DNA of 64,000 nucleotides, from NCBI GenBank assembly GCA_002701845.1, contig NZXG01000011.1:22140-86139 (forward strand), in the 5' to 3' direction. Source of the DNA: Pseudomonadales bacterium. Lineage in GTDB: Bacteria; Pseudomonadota; Gammaproteobacteria; Pseudomonadales; Ketobacteraceae. The position numbers were made by a program, and so were the translations under genes. Of this stretch, positions 1 to 7,639 are shown in pieces (positions within the stretch are counted from its first letter, which is position 1; each line of letters opens with the position of its first letter). The notes beneath the pieces are model-generated. The model saw only the letters and a list, made by a program, of their open reading frames with translations, had not been told where the DNA came from and ran no database searches.

Positions 1-1
1 G

Positions 2-1210
2 GATGCGGTGGAATCCGGGGAAGAGGCCCTGGGTTATCTCTGTGCCAACAAGCCCAGCATGATATTTATGGACCACACCATGCCCGGCATGGACGGTTTC
101 CAGTGCCTGCGCGCCATTAAAAACGATCCGCAAACAGCAGCCATTCCCATCATTATGTACACCGCCAAAGAGGGCGAAGTGTATGAAAGCCAGGCCCGGG
201 CCCTGGGTGCCGTGGATGTTCTGCCCAAAACCTTGAAACCCCTGACCCTGGCCAAAGTCCTGGAGCGGCAAAACCTGCTGCCAGCCCAGAGCGCTGCCGG
301 CAGCGGCCCCCGGCAGCGCCGGCAGGCCGCCAACGATGTGGTAATCGTGGAGGATGATGCCGCCGCCAGTGCGGGGCCCGCCGGCGCAACCGCCCCGCCG
401 CCGGCGGCCGAATCCGCGCCCGAACTCAGCGCCCTGGAACAACGTATCGAGCAGCTCACCCGTCAGCTGCAAACCCTGAGCACGCAATCCCAAACTCCCC
501 GCGCCGGCGGTTTTCGGATGCAGTATCTGGGGCTGGCCCTGTGCGTGGTGCTGATCGGCTGGCTGCTGCTGGGCAACAACCGCCTGAGCCAGGAAATGGC
601 CATGCTGCGCACGGACAAACAGCAACTGGAACAGAATCTGGTGCTGCAAAACCAGCAAAACCAGGCCATGCGGGAACAACTTAATGCCCGCATTGATGAT
701 CAGGCCAGCCGCAACTCGGCCCAGAGCCGCCGCTTTTACGAGAGCATCGAATGGGCACTGAACGAGGACGGTCAGTTCGCCTGGGACGAAAAACCCTTCA
801 ACGACCGCCTGGCCCGGACCCTGGCACAACTGGCCCAAAACCTCAGCAGTGTGGGCTTCAACGGGGAAATCACGCTGCGCAGTCACCTGGGCCGGTTCTG
901 CCTCACCACCGCCGGCAATGGTGAAACCCGTCTGCCAGAGCCGGGTGCCACCCTGAACAGCTGTGAAATCACTCAATACCCCCCCAGCCTGGCGGAAAGT
1001 ATCGGCGTGGACCAGAGCCCGGGCTTTGAACGCTTTCTGACGGCTTTCCAATCGGAATACGATGACCGGATCGTCCTCAATCTCACCACCGCCGGAGACC
1101 GGCGCCCCCTGGTACGCTATCCCAGCCAGGATCCGGAGATGAGTGCCGAGCGCTGGAACAATATTGCCAGTCGTAACCAACGGGTGGAACTGGCCATTAA
1201 TCCCCGCTGA
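2..1210 (+). CDS. Membrane-tethered response regulator, 5' end outside the window
   Basis: The first in-frame codon is at 2 and the reading frame is open to the window edge, so the start and the N-terminal acidic pair of the receiver are missing. What remains holds the phospho-acceptor Asp in MDHTMPGMDG (about residue 22 counting from the GTG at 8), the Thr of MYTAKEG and the Lys of VLPKTLKP, so this is a CheY-like receiver. A low-complexity Ala/Pro linker and short coiled coil follow, then one membrane segment near residues 173-190 and a periplasm-facing domain of about 200 residues ending SRNQRVELAINPR, which faintly recalls OmpA/MotB ends. The protein at 59610-60626 has a closely similar receiver. 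The output is not known; anchoring a receiver to the membrane by a C-terminal helix is uncommon. A Sir2 gene follows after 19 bases, probably in the same transcript. Confidence 0.8.
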   Translation, partial: DAVESGEEALGYLCANKPSMIFMDHTMPGMDGFQCLRAIKNDPQTAAIPIIMYTAKEGEVYESQARALGAVDVLPKTLKPLTLAKVLERQNLLPAQSAAGSGPRQRRQAANDVVIVEDDAAASAGPAGATAPPPAAESAPELSALEQRIEQLTRQLQTLSTQSQTPRAGGFRMQYLGLALCVVLIGWLLLGNNRLSQEMAMLRTDKQQLEQNLVLQNQQNQAMREQLNARIDDQASRNSAQSRRFYESIEWALNEDGQFAWDEKPFNDRLARTLAQLAQNLSSVGFNGEITLRSHLGRFCLTTAGNGETRLPEPGATLNSCEITQYPPSLAESIGVDQSPGFERFLTAFQSEYDDRIVLNLTTAGDRRPLVRYPSQDPEMSAERWNNIASRNQRVELAINPR

Positions 1211-1229
1211 GCATCCACCAGGAGCCACC

Positions 1230-1961
1230 ATGAATCCGCAACAGGCATTGCAGGCCGCCCGCACTCTGCTGAGCCGGAGCGAGCGCGTGGTGTGTTTTTC
1301 CGGTGCCGGCCTCAGCGCCGAATCCGGTGTCGCCACTTTCCGTGACAGCGAAACCGACGCCCTCTGGAGCCGCTAAGATCCCACGGAGCTGGCATCGCCG
1401 GAAGGCTTTGCCGCCCACCCCGAGCGGGTGATTGAGTGGTACAACTGGCGACGGGGCATTATCGCCGGCGCCGAGCCCAATCCGGCCCACCTTACTTTGG
1501 CCCAACACCCTGAGCTGATGCAGATTACCCAGAACGTGGACGATTTACTGGAGCGCGCGGGCTGTGCCAAGGAATCGGTTATTCATCTGCACGGCACCAT
1601 CACTCACGACCGCTGCCATGCTCGTTGTGGCTTTCAGGCGCCGGTGGACCTGCAGCACCCGCCCGAACTGCGCCCCTGCCCCATGTGCGGCGCCCGGTTG
1701 CGGCCGGCGGTGGTGTGGTTCGGGGAAACCCTGCCCCAATACCCCTGGCAGCGGGCGGAACAACTCTGTCAACAGGCGGATTGCCTGCTGGTGATTGGTA
1801 CCAGCGCCACAGTGTATCCGGCGGCGGGCCTGATTCATTTAACCCGGGCCAGCGGGGGAAAGGTGGTGGTGATCAATACCCAGCCCAGTGAAGCCAGTGC
1901 CCTGGCGGAGGTGGAGTTAATCGGTCCCTGCAGCCATTGGTTACCCCGGCTATTGAGTTAA
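1230..1961 (+). pseudogene. cobB: Sir2-family NAD-dependent protein deacylase, interrupted by an in-frame TAA
   Basis: Starts at ATG 1230 behind AGGAG. The frame encodes GAGLSAESG and FRD, then hits TAA at 1374-1376; without any shift of frame it continues through YNWRR, TQNVDDLLERAG, HLHG, two Cys pairs (CHARC and CPMC), FGE and GTSATV to 1961. These are the NAD pocket, catalytic His and zinc ligands of a complete sirtuin of about 243 residues. The stop falls in ALWSR-stop-DPTELASPEGF, where sirtuins usually carry an aromatic residue, so one base change from TAT or TAC explains it. The YxxR in YNWRR marks the CobB/SIRT5-like class that can remove succinyl as well as acetyl groups. Either the gene is freshly inactivated, is read through, or the base is a sequencing error. 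A restart at ATG/GTG codons around 1428 would lack the NAD-binding start. Confidence 0.85.
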
Positions 1962-2146
1962 TTTTGTAAAGCGACTAAATTGTCATAATTCCCGGCTAGG
2001 ATCGGTAAACGTCTGGAATCGCTGGATATTCCGGTTCCGGGAAAAACTGTACCCGTAATTGACGGAACTGCACTGGCCACAAGCCGCTGCCCCCCGTCGC
2101 ACGGAGCATTCCAAAAGCGTGCCAATAAAGAACAGGTTTGTGCAAT

Positions 2147-2707
2147 ATGCAGATGAATACCCGCATTCTGCGGCTCAATAAGGCCGGCATTCCGTTACAA
2201 TGGCTGAATCGGGAGGAGGCAGCCACCCTGGTGGTCAAAGGCTTGATACTCTGGTCCCTGGGGGATTCAGCGGTGACCATTCGCGGCGGCATCAACCGTC
2301 AGGGGCTGCGGTCGGTGCTGAACATTCCCACCATTATCGCCACCGAAGGCGACATCCACTACAACGATCACCATGTCCCCGCCGTGTGCAACCGGTTGCT
2401 GTTCCGCCGGGATCGCAACACCTGCATGTACTGTGGCGACCAGGTCACCAGCGAGCGGCTAACCCGGGATCACATTGTACCCCGCTCCCGCGGCGGCGGT
2501 GAGAGCTGGACCAATCTGGTGGCGGCCTGCCGGCGTTGCAATCAGCGCAAGGGCAACAAAACCCCGGAAGAAGCCAATATGCCGCTGCTGGCGGTGCCTT
2601 TCAAACCCAACAAGATGGAATATCTGGCGCTGTCCAACCGCAATATCCTGGCGGATCAGATGGACTTTCTCAGTTCCGGGTTCTCCAAGCACATGCGGCC
2701 GCACTGA
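2147..2707 (+). CDS. HNH endonuclease
   Basis: A protein of 186 residues. The first 85 residues are not recognised; the C-terminal half is an HNH domain with C93xxC96, the Asp-His pair at 108-109 in RDHIVPRSRGGG, an Asn in SWTNLVAAC and C128xxCN. These are the zinc knuckle and metal-binding ββα residues of the HNH fold in its CxxC form, common in stand-alone chromosomal HNH proteins of gammaproteobacteria. ATG 2147 is chosen because AACAGG lies about ten bases upstream; TTG 2138 and ATG 2153 are alternatives. It does not sit next to a methylase, phage or intron gene, so a role in restriction or homing is not supported here. It converges with the minus-strand 7TM gene, with a short repeat tract between them. 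Confidence 0.85.
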   Translation: MQMNTRILRLNKAGIPLQWLNREEAATLVVKGLILWSLGDSAVTIRGGINRQGLRSVLNIPTIIATEGDIHYNDHHVPAVCNRLLFRRDRNTCMYCGDQVTSERLTRDHIVPRSRGGGESWTNLVAACRRCNQRKGNKTPEEANMPLLAVPFKPNKMEYLALSNRNILADQMDFLSSGFSKHMRPH

Positions 2708-2750
2708 CTGGGTCTCAGGGTCGGGGTCTCAGGGATCGGGTCTCAACGAG
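2708..2750. repeat. Short imperfect tandem repeat between convergent genes
   Basis: Three imperfect copies of GGGTCTCAGGGATC lie directly after the HNH stop codon: GGGTCTCAGGGTC, GGGGTCTCAGGGATC and GGGTCTCAACGAG. The unit is about 14 bases. There is no T-tract, so it is not an intrinsic terminator. Confidence 0.6.
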
Positions 2751-2772
2751 CGGTTGTCGCTGTCCAACGGCC

Positions 2773-4491
2773 TCAGGCGGGATTGCCGTTGCGGTGCAGA
2801 TAATTCAACGTGTCATCGATAGAGTATGACATGGATTGTTTTTGCACCGCCTCTTCCAGATAGTGGAAGGATTCCTCGATGTAATCCACGTCATACTTGT
2901 CGGTGAGATGAGAAATGGCGTAGCCGAAGTGCAGGTGATACTGCTCCCCCAGGGAGAGATTCCACTGTTCCACCCGCTCGATCACCCCTTCCGCCTCAAA
3001 CTTGTTGTGCAGGGGAAATAACAGCACAGTTACCTCCCCCGGCAACACCTCGGTGGCGGTCTTGAACGGGAATACGGTCACCCGGCTGTTGAATAACGCC
3101 CGCAGACAATCCCCCAGGGCGATATAGTCCGGACGTCCGGTGGTCTTGTCGATCACCATCACCGAGATTACCAGTATACGTCCCAGGTCCGAGTGAATGC
3201 GCCGGTCCAGATCACGAATGTCCTTGAGGTGGGATTCCAACTGGGGAATCTCCAGGAAGCCGCTTTTATTGTTGACGATATTGATCCGTTTCTGCAGCCG
3301 CTGTTTCATCAGATCCAGGGTGGAGTTGATCCGGCTGCATTCGGCTTTTTCATGGCGGTAAATGGCGGACATGGCCAGCGAGAACACAATAATCTCAAAG
3401 ACCGAGCCGATCTCCTTGCTGTGATAAATCAGAATATTGGAAGGCAGATACCCCAGCACATTGAGCGCAAAGATACCAATCGACAGCAGTAACACCGACC
3501 AGCCAATGATGAAATACCAGCCCAGATAATAGCCATCGAGCACGGATTTTACCCCCAACGCCAGCATCACCAGGGCAAAGGCCAGGGCCAGGTAGGTGGC
3601 GTAGTGGGCGTAATCACCCAGGGTGATCAGGCTTACCAGCCCCAGTACAGTGCCTCCGGCGATCACCACCCGACCCAGCCAGTACAGCAGCGGATTAAAG
3701 CGCCGGGCATTCAACAGAGTCATGGCAAAAGCCAGGCCAAAGCCGCTGTAAACACAGAAAAACAAAGTGATGGAGGCGTTATTGAAGGCCGGGTGGCCGG
3801 GCCACAGATAGGCAAAGCCATGACCGTTCAGGGCGGACACAAACAGCGCGGTGGCCAGCACATAGACCGAATAATAAAAGTACAGACGCTCCTGGATGAT
3901 CAGCCCGTTCAACAGGCTGTAAAGCGCCATTACCAGCATAATACCGTAGTAGGCGCCCCAGATGATCAGGTTGGTTTCATCCTTGAGGAAGAATTCTGTT
4001 TCGCTGTATAGCCGGATGGGCATTTGCAGGGAATTGGAGGTACGGGCATTGATGTAAATACGACGCCCCTCCAGGGCCGGGTCCACCAGAAAACTGTAGT
4101 CATCGTCCCAGATGGGACGGGAGTTAAAGGCGTAATTGGTGCCGGTAATATGCTCCTGGGTCACCTCACCGGACTCGTTCACCACATAGAATGCCAGATG
4201 ATCGATGGACGGATAGTGGACTTCCACCACCACCCGCTCGTTCTGCGTCATCTGCACCAGGGGAATCTCGAAATGAAACCAGTGTCCCTCCGGCGAGGAA
4301 CCATAGTTCACCCGCGACGGTGCCGCCCGCCCCCAGGCGTAGGCAATGGCGTCGGCAATGGAATCCAGACCGGCGGAATCCGGGGCATGACGAATGTCAA
4401 TGGAAAACGAGCCGTCGGTATGGCCCTGCTGGTTAGCCACCACCACCGGTAGTAATACGGAAAATGACAGCAGCACCATTAGCCAGCGCAC
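2773..4491 (-). CDS. 7TM-DISM membrane sensor with a degenerate C-terminal domain
   Basis: A protein of 572 residues starting at GTG 4491, placed by GGAGG four bases upstream. A signal peptide (MRWLMVLLSFSVLLPVVVA) precedes a 7TMR-DISMED2-type extracellular sensory domain to about residue 175 (HWFHFEIPL and NSLQMPIRLY are typical), then seven membrane helices to about residue 375, then a short coiled coil. In related proteins the C-terminus is usually a histidine kinase or GGDEF cyclase. Here about 150 residues (RILVISVMVIDKTTGRPDYIALGDCLRALF to the end) keep a GGDEF-like rhythm of strands but no GGDEF and no histidine-kinase motif, so an enzymatic output is unlikely. A receptor working through a partner is the simplest inference. 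The other 7TM-DISM protein in the window (26963-28888) does keep an active-looking GGEEF. Confidence 0.8.
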   Translation of the reverse strand: MRWLMVLLSFSVLLPVVVANQQGHTDGSFSIDIRHAPDSAGLDSIADAIAYAWGRAAPSRVNYGSSPEGHWFHFEIPLVQMTQNERVVVEVHYPSIDHLAFYVVNESGEVTQEHITGTNYAFNSRPIWDDDYSFLVDPALEGRRIYINARTSNSLQMPIRLYSETEFFLKDETNLIIWGAYYGIMLVMALYSLLNGLIIQERLYFYYSVYVLATALFVSALNGHGFAYLWPGHPAFNNASITLFFCVYSGFGLAFAMTLLNARRFNPLLYWLGRVVIAGGTVLGLVSLITLGDYAHYATYLALAFALVMLALGVKSVLDGYYLGWYFIIGWSVLLLSIGIFALNVLGYLPSNILIYHSKEIGSVFEIIVFSLAMSAIYRHEKAECSRINSTLDLMKQRLQKRINIVNNKSGFLEIPQLESHLKDIRDLDRRIHSDLGRILVISVMVIDKTTGRPDYIALGDCLRALFNSRVTVFPFKTATEVLPGEVTVLLFPLHNKFEAEGVIERVEQWNLSLGEQYHLHFGYAISHLTDKYDVDYIEESFHYLEEAVQKQSMSYSIDDTLNYLHRNGNPA

Positions 4492-4722
4492 GGAACCTCC
4501 CGCGCACTGATCCGCTGCCCGCTGCCTGTGGTTGAAATCGCCCCAATCAATGCGTTGTTCATTCGGCCGAGGGAATTAAATGAATGTCATTTTAATTTAT
4601 ATACCCCATTCCCGGTTTTCACAACAATTACAAGCAATTAACCAGTGTTCATCAGAGACAAGTTAAATTAGGCTCGATAAAGACATGATTTTTTGACGGC
4701 GGGCACGGTTTCAGGCAACAAA
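4492..4722. other. Intergenic region upstream of the 7TM sensor gene
   Basis: Together with the terminator and repeats that follow, this makes a 340-base gap between two minus-strand genes. The part from 4570 to 4690 is AT-rich and is likely to hold the promoter of the 7TM gene, but I see no hexamer pair good enough to name. Confidence 0.4.
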
Positions 4723-4752
4723 AAAGCCGCTCCTGTATACAGGAGCGGCTTT
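4723..4752 (-). terminator. Intrinsic terminator of the DUF481 gene
   Basis: A perfect 30-base palindrome, AAAGCCGCTCCTG-TATA-CAGGAGCGGCTTT. Read on the minus strand, the GC-rich stem runs into TTTTTT, a classical Rho-independent terminator about 80 bases past the stop of the gene at 4832. Confidence 0.9.
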
Positions 4753-4777
4753 GCTTGGAGTCTGTCGCAAATTGCTC

Positions 4778-4837
4778 AGAGGTTCTCTATTCAAGGGTTC
4801 CCTATGCAAAGGTTCCCTGGTAAAAAGTTCCTCAGTA
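4778..4837. repeat. Four 15-base imperfect tandem repeats at the 3' end of the DUF481 gene
   Basis: Units begin at 4778, 4793, 4808 and 4823 and share the core (A)AAGGTTCCCT: AGAGGTTCTCTATTC, AAGGGTTCCCTATGC, AAAGGTTCCCTGGTA and AAAAGTTCCTCAGTA. The last unit covers the stop codon of the gene on the minus strand. The exact 15-base register suggests duplication by slippage. Confidence 0.7.
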
Positions 4838-5575
4838 GCTGTAATTGAGACCCACCAGGAATTTTCGATCCGAGTTCTTCACGCCCGGGGGCACATCGTC
4901 GGTATGTTCGATTTCGTAGGCCACTGACGCGTTGAGTCGGCCATTGATCTGAAACTTCAGCCGGGAGAAAGACTTGGTGACTGTGCGCTCTTCACCAATC
5001 TCGGTACTGAATTCCTCATCAAAGGTGGTGGTTTCGGAGATCTTCCACTGATACACCGCCCCCAGACGAATGATGGCCTCTTCCTCCACATCACCGGTCT
5101 CGGTGACCTTGGACTCCCGATAACCAAGACCGGCGTCGGCGGACAGGGTGTGCGCCTCGGTTTCGAGAATATCCCGACCATAACCAAAGGTCACCGCTGC
5201 CTCGTAGTCGTAACCGCTAAAACGATCGTCGGTGTATTCCAACAAACCGAACAGATAGGATTTCTCGCCGACTTTGTAATCCGCCTTGGCGGAGCCAAAA
5301 TACTTCTCGGCGGTACGCACTTCCTCCACGTTACCGGTGTCGGTTTCCACCTCAGAGGTTTCGTTGCTGGCCTCTAGCTTGTAGGTATTGCGCCAGGTCT
5401 CCCCATCCCGTACCGCTTTGCTGCGCAGATCCAGGTTGGTGCTCTCGGTATTACCGGAGCGGTTCACATAATTTAAAGTGGCTTCCGCGGACCAGACTTT
5501 GTCGGGATCCTGCTCTGCCGCCAGCACTGCCACGGGCATGAGTGTCAGCACCAGTAGCGTGTTTCGAAAATACAT
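4832..5575 (-). CDS. DUF481 (YdiY-like) outer-membrane protein
   Basis: A protein of 247 residues with a clear signal peptide (MYFRNTLLVLTLMPVAVLAA). The mature part alternates short polar and aromatic strands (WSAEATLNYVNRSGNTESTNLDLRSKA, YLFGLLEYTDDRFSGYDYEAAVTFGYG) and ends in aromatic LNYSY, as expected for a small β-barrel inserted by the Bam complex. This is the DUF481 family, whose E. coli member YdiY is induced by acid or salt; the molecular role is not known. It is followed by a strong terminator and preceded on the same strand by an OmpA-family gene 73 bases upstream, with a stem-loop between them, so the two may share a transcript with different mRNA levels. Confidence 0.85.
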   Translation of the reverse strand: MYFRNTLLVLTLMPVAVLAAEQDPDKVWSAEATLNYVNRSGNTESTNLDLRSKAVRDGETWRNTYKLEASNETSEVETDTGNVEEVRTAEKYFGSAKADYKVGEKSYLFGLLEYTDDRFSGYDYEAAVTFGYGRDILETEAHTLSADAGLGYRESKVTETGDVEEEAIIRLGAVYQWKISETTTFDEEFSTEIGEERTVTKSFSRLKFQINGRLNASVAYEIEHTDDVPPGVKNSDRKFLVGLNYSY

Positions 5576-5600
5576 AAATCTACCCCTTGTCTAACATAGA

Positions 5601-5623
5601 CTGCCGGCGCCAGGCGCCGGCAG
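5601..5623 (-). terminator. GC-rich stem-loop after the OmpA-family gene
   Basis: CTGCCGGCGCC and GGCGCCGGCAG are separated by one base, giving a very stable stem just past the stop of the gene at 5649. No T-run follows on the minus strand, so it may shield the mRNA 3' end or cause partial termination rather than being a full intrinsic terminator. Confidence 0.55.
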
Positions 5624-5648
5624 TGTTGCAGTTACCTGATGTGGTGTT

Positions 5649-6755
5649 TTACTTCCTGACTTCTTTTTGCATCACTGCCACCACGCGGCGGTTCTGCTCC
5701 CGGCCGGCAGCGGTATCGTTGCTGGCCACCGGCTGTTCTTCACCATAACCCATGGCAGTGATCCGGTCAGCGGCTATGCCATAGCGGTTCACCAGTTGGT
5801 CTTTCACCGCATCCGCCCGACGCTGGGACAGGGTTTTGTTGTAGGTGGCAGCACCCTGGCTGTCGGTGTGACCTCCAATCTCCACCGCCACATCCGGATA
5901 ACGCTGCATAAAGTCCGCCACGGCCTGCAGTTCCGACTGGTACTGCTCCTGCACCTGGGCAGAGTTGCTGGCGAACTGGATCTTCAGTTCGATGCTTTCC
6001 ACGGTGACTTTTTCCACCACGCCCACACAACCGGTACCGTCCACTTCCGCGCCGGGTTCACTGTCGGGACACTGGTCTTTGTCGTCGGTCACGCCATCAT
6101 TATCAGAATCCAGCGGACAGCCGGTGGCATCCACCGCGACCCCCGGCAGGGTGCCCGGACAACGGTCTTTGTCATCGGTCACACCGTCACCGTCACTATC
6201 TGCCGGCGGCGCCACTTCCATCACCGGCTCTTCCACCTTCACCGGCGCACTGTCACCGCCAAAAGCAAAACTGATACCCAGGGTGGTCATCATGTCGGTA
6301 TCGTTGTCGTCGATGCCATACACTCCGCGCAGATCCCAACGGGCCGAGAGGGCCTCGGTGAAGTTGAAGCGCAGGCCACCCCCCAGGTTCAGCTGGGTTT
6401 CGCCGCCGTCCAGATTGGGCACCGGACTGTCAAACTCGGCATGACCGATACCGGCGCCCACGTAAGGCTGAACGGTGGCCCGGGGATCGAAATAATACAG
6501 GGCATCGACTTTCAGCTGTTCCACATCGGTGCGGGCGTCGCCATCGTTACGAAACGCCGCCACTTCCGCTGCCCAGTTGGGTCCGAAACGGTATTCCAGA
6601 CCCAGACCAAAACCATCCGCCTCATCCGGCGCCCGGTCGTTATCAAATTTGATGTAGGAAGCCGCCGGATTGATGACGATCTGCCCTTCCATATTCTCAG
6701 CCAGTGCCGGCGTTGCCAGCAGACCGAGAGTGACAGGTAGAATAACGCGTTTCAT
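5649..6755 (-). CDS. OmpA-family (OprF-like) outer-membrane protein
   Basis: A protein of 368 residues from ATG 6755, preceded by a GGGGAAA-type ribosome site; an upstream extension in the frame (to 6839) would put 28 residues before the signal peptide MKRVILPVTLGLLATPALA and is rejected. Order of parts: an N-terminal eight-stranded barrel (to about residue 180, ending MMTTLGISFAFGG), a Pro/Val linker, two thrombospondin type-3-like calcium repeats (DSDGDGVTDDKDRCPG and DSDNDGVTDDKDQCPD), then the OmpA peptidoglycan-binding domain with FASNSAQV, GGHTDSQG, LSQRRADAV and NRRV. The barrel-TSP3-OmpA order is that of Pseudomonas OprF, which ties the outer membrane to the wall. It should be abundant and strongly expressed. 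Confidence 0.92.
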   Translation of the reverse strand: MKRVILPVTLGLLATPALAENMEGQIVINPAASYIKFDNDRAPDEADGFGLGLEYRFGPNWAAEVAAFRNDGDARTDVEQLKVDALYYFDPRATVQPYVGAGIGHAEFDSPVPNLDGGETQLNLGGGLRFNFTEALSARWDLRGVYGIDDNDTDMMTTLGISFAFGGDSAPVKVEEPVMEVAPPADSDGDGVTDDKDRCPGTLPGVAVDATGCPLDSDNDGVTDDKDQCPDSEPGAEVDGTGCVGVVEKVTVESIELKIQFASNSAQVQEQYQSELQAVADFMQRYPDVAVEIGGHTDSQGAATYNKTLSQRRADAVKDQLVNRYGIAADRITAMGYGEEQPVASNDTAAGREQNRRVVAVMQKEVRK

Positions 6756-7091
6756 GGTGTTTCCCCTTTCTCCTAATGTGTGCCGCATACTATCTAGGAT
6801 TGTTTTAAAGCTCCAGTTCGAGGGGCTAAAAATGGGCACGATTAAGCGCGTTGCCCTGGAGGGGAAACGTTATTGTCTCAGAGATTGATCAATTCGGAGG
6901 AATTTGCAGGCTGCAAGCCTGGGTCAAGTGTTTGGCAGATCGCCACCGCACCCGGTGCCGGTGACCATCACCCGCTGGCTGCGGCTGGCGCCGACCGGAA
7001 TCAGCGCCGTCGGGGGACCGGCACCCCGCCCTGTCCGAGGGGCCGCCATGGGGCCTGATCCGTTCGCGGAGGCCCTGCCCGGGCCCCGGCG
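6756..7091. other. Intergenic region with a possible promoter for the OmpA-family gene
   Basis: 336 bases without a credible gene. On the minus strand, TGGAGC (6808-6813) and TAGTAT (6785-6790) are spaced by 17 bases and could serve as a weak -35/-10 pair for the porin gene. The part from 6920 to 7090 is very GC-rich. Two plus-strand frames there have low-complexity Pro/Gly/Arg composition and no ribosome site, so I do not call them. Confidence 0.35.
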
Positions 7092-7433
7092 TCAGTTGGG
7101 CTCGCCGATGCTCTGTGACTCCAGAGTGGAACGGTACTTCTGGGCTAGCCGGATAAATTTCGGCGTTAATCCGGCGTCTTCATAGATGGGGTCACCGTAT
7201 TCATCCCGGGCCACTTCCTGGCCGGCTTCGTAGGGAAAAGACTGACTCAATTCAGTCAGTGCGTAACACAGCAGATCGGTCAGAATCTGTTCTTCGGTGC
7301 AATCCGGATACATTTCCTTGAGTGCCAGAATCTGCGCTGCCTCTTTCAGAGGCAGATGAATGGAAAATTCCTGGCGGGTACGTTCACCCTTGTTGGCCTT
7401 TTCCCAGTGAGCCACCAACTCTTGAATACGCAT
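7092..7433 (-). CDS. Conserved small protein of unknown function
   Basis: A protein of 113 residues from ATG 7433, with GGGAG six to seven bases upstream; the frame extends upstream for ten codons without a ribosome site. The protein is acidic and helical (MRIQELVAHWEKANKGERTR) with the block YPDCTEEQILTDLLCYALTEL. Similar pseudomonad proteins are sometimes labelled pilus-tip or pilin-assembly components, but nothing in this sequence (no signal peptide, no pilin motif, no pilus genes nearby) supports that. It looks cytosolic. Treat it as unknown. Confidence 0.75.
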   Translation of the reverse strand: MRIQELVAHWEKANKGERTRQEFSIHLPLKEAAQILALKEMYPDCTEEQILTDLLCYALTELSQSFPYEAGQEVARDEYGDPIYEDAGLTPKFIRLAQKYRSTLESQSIGEPN

Positions 7434-7639
7434 CTTCGTCTCCCGTAACGACGCTAATGACAAGTTCAGTTTAGCCCGAAAAAAACCTGGAAATCAGGTT
7501 ATTTTGCCATGAAATGTTAAACAAATTTAAAATGCATCGGGTTTGTGCAATGCCGGGCCTCTGCTCTGCAACAGTGCCCTTAAACGATGCAATTCCCAGG
7601 CCGTTAAACCATTAATCAGCCCTCATATGGAGCCCACCC

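Noticed and set aside
2138..2707. HNH gene as part of a restriction or group II intron system
   Set aside because: No methylase, reverse transcriptase, or mobile-element ends are found next to it.
6904..7185. Plus-strand frame of 93 codons in the gap upstream of the OmpA-family gene
   Set aside because: GC-rich Pro/Gly/Arg composition, no ribosome site, and its 3' third lies over the conserved minus-strand gene at 7092-7433.
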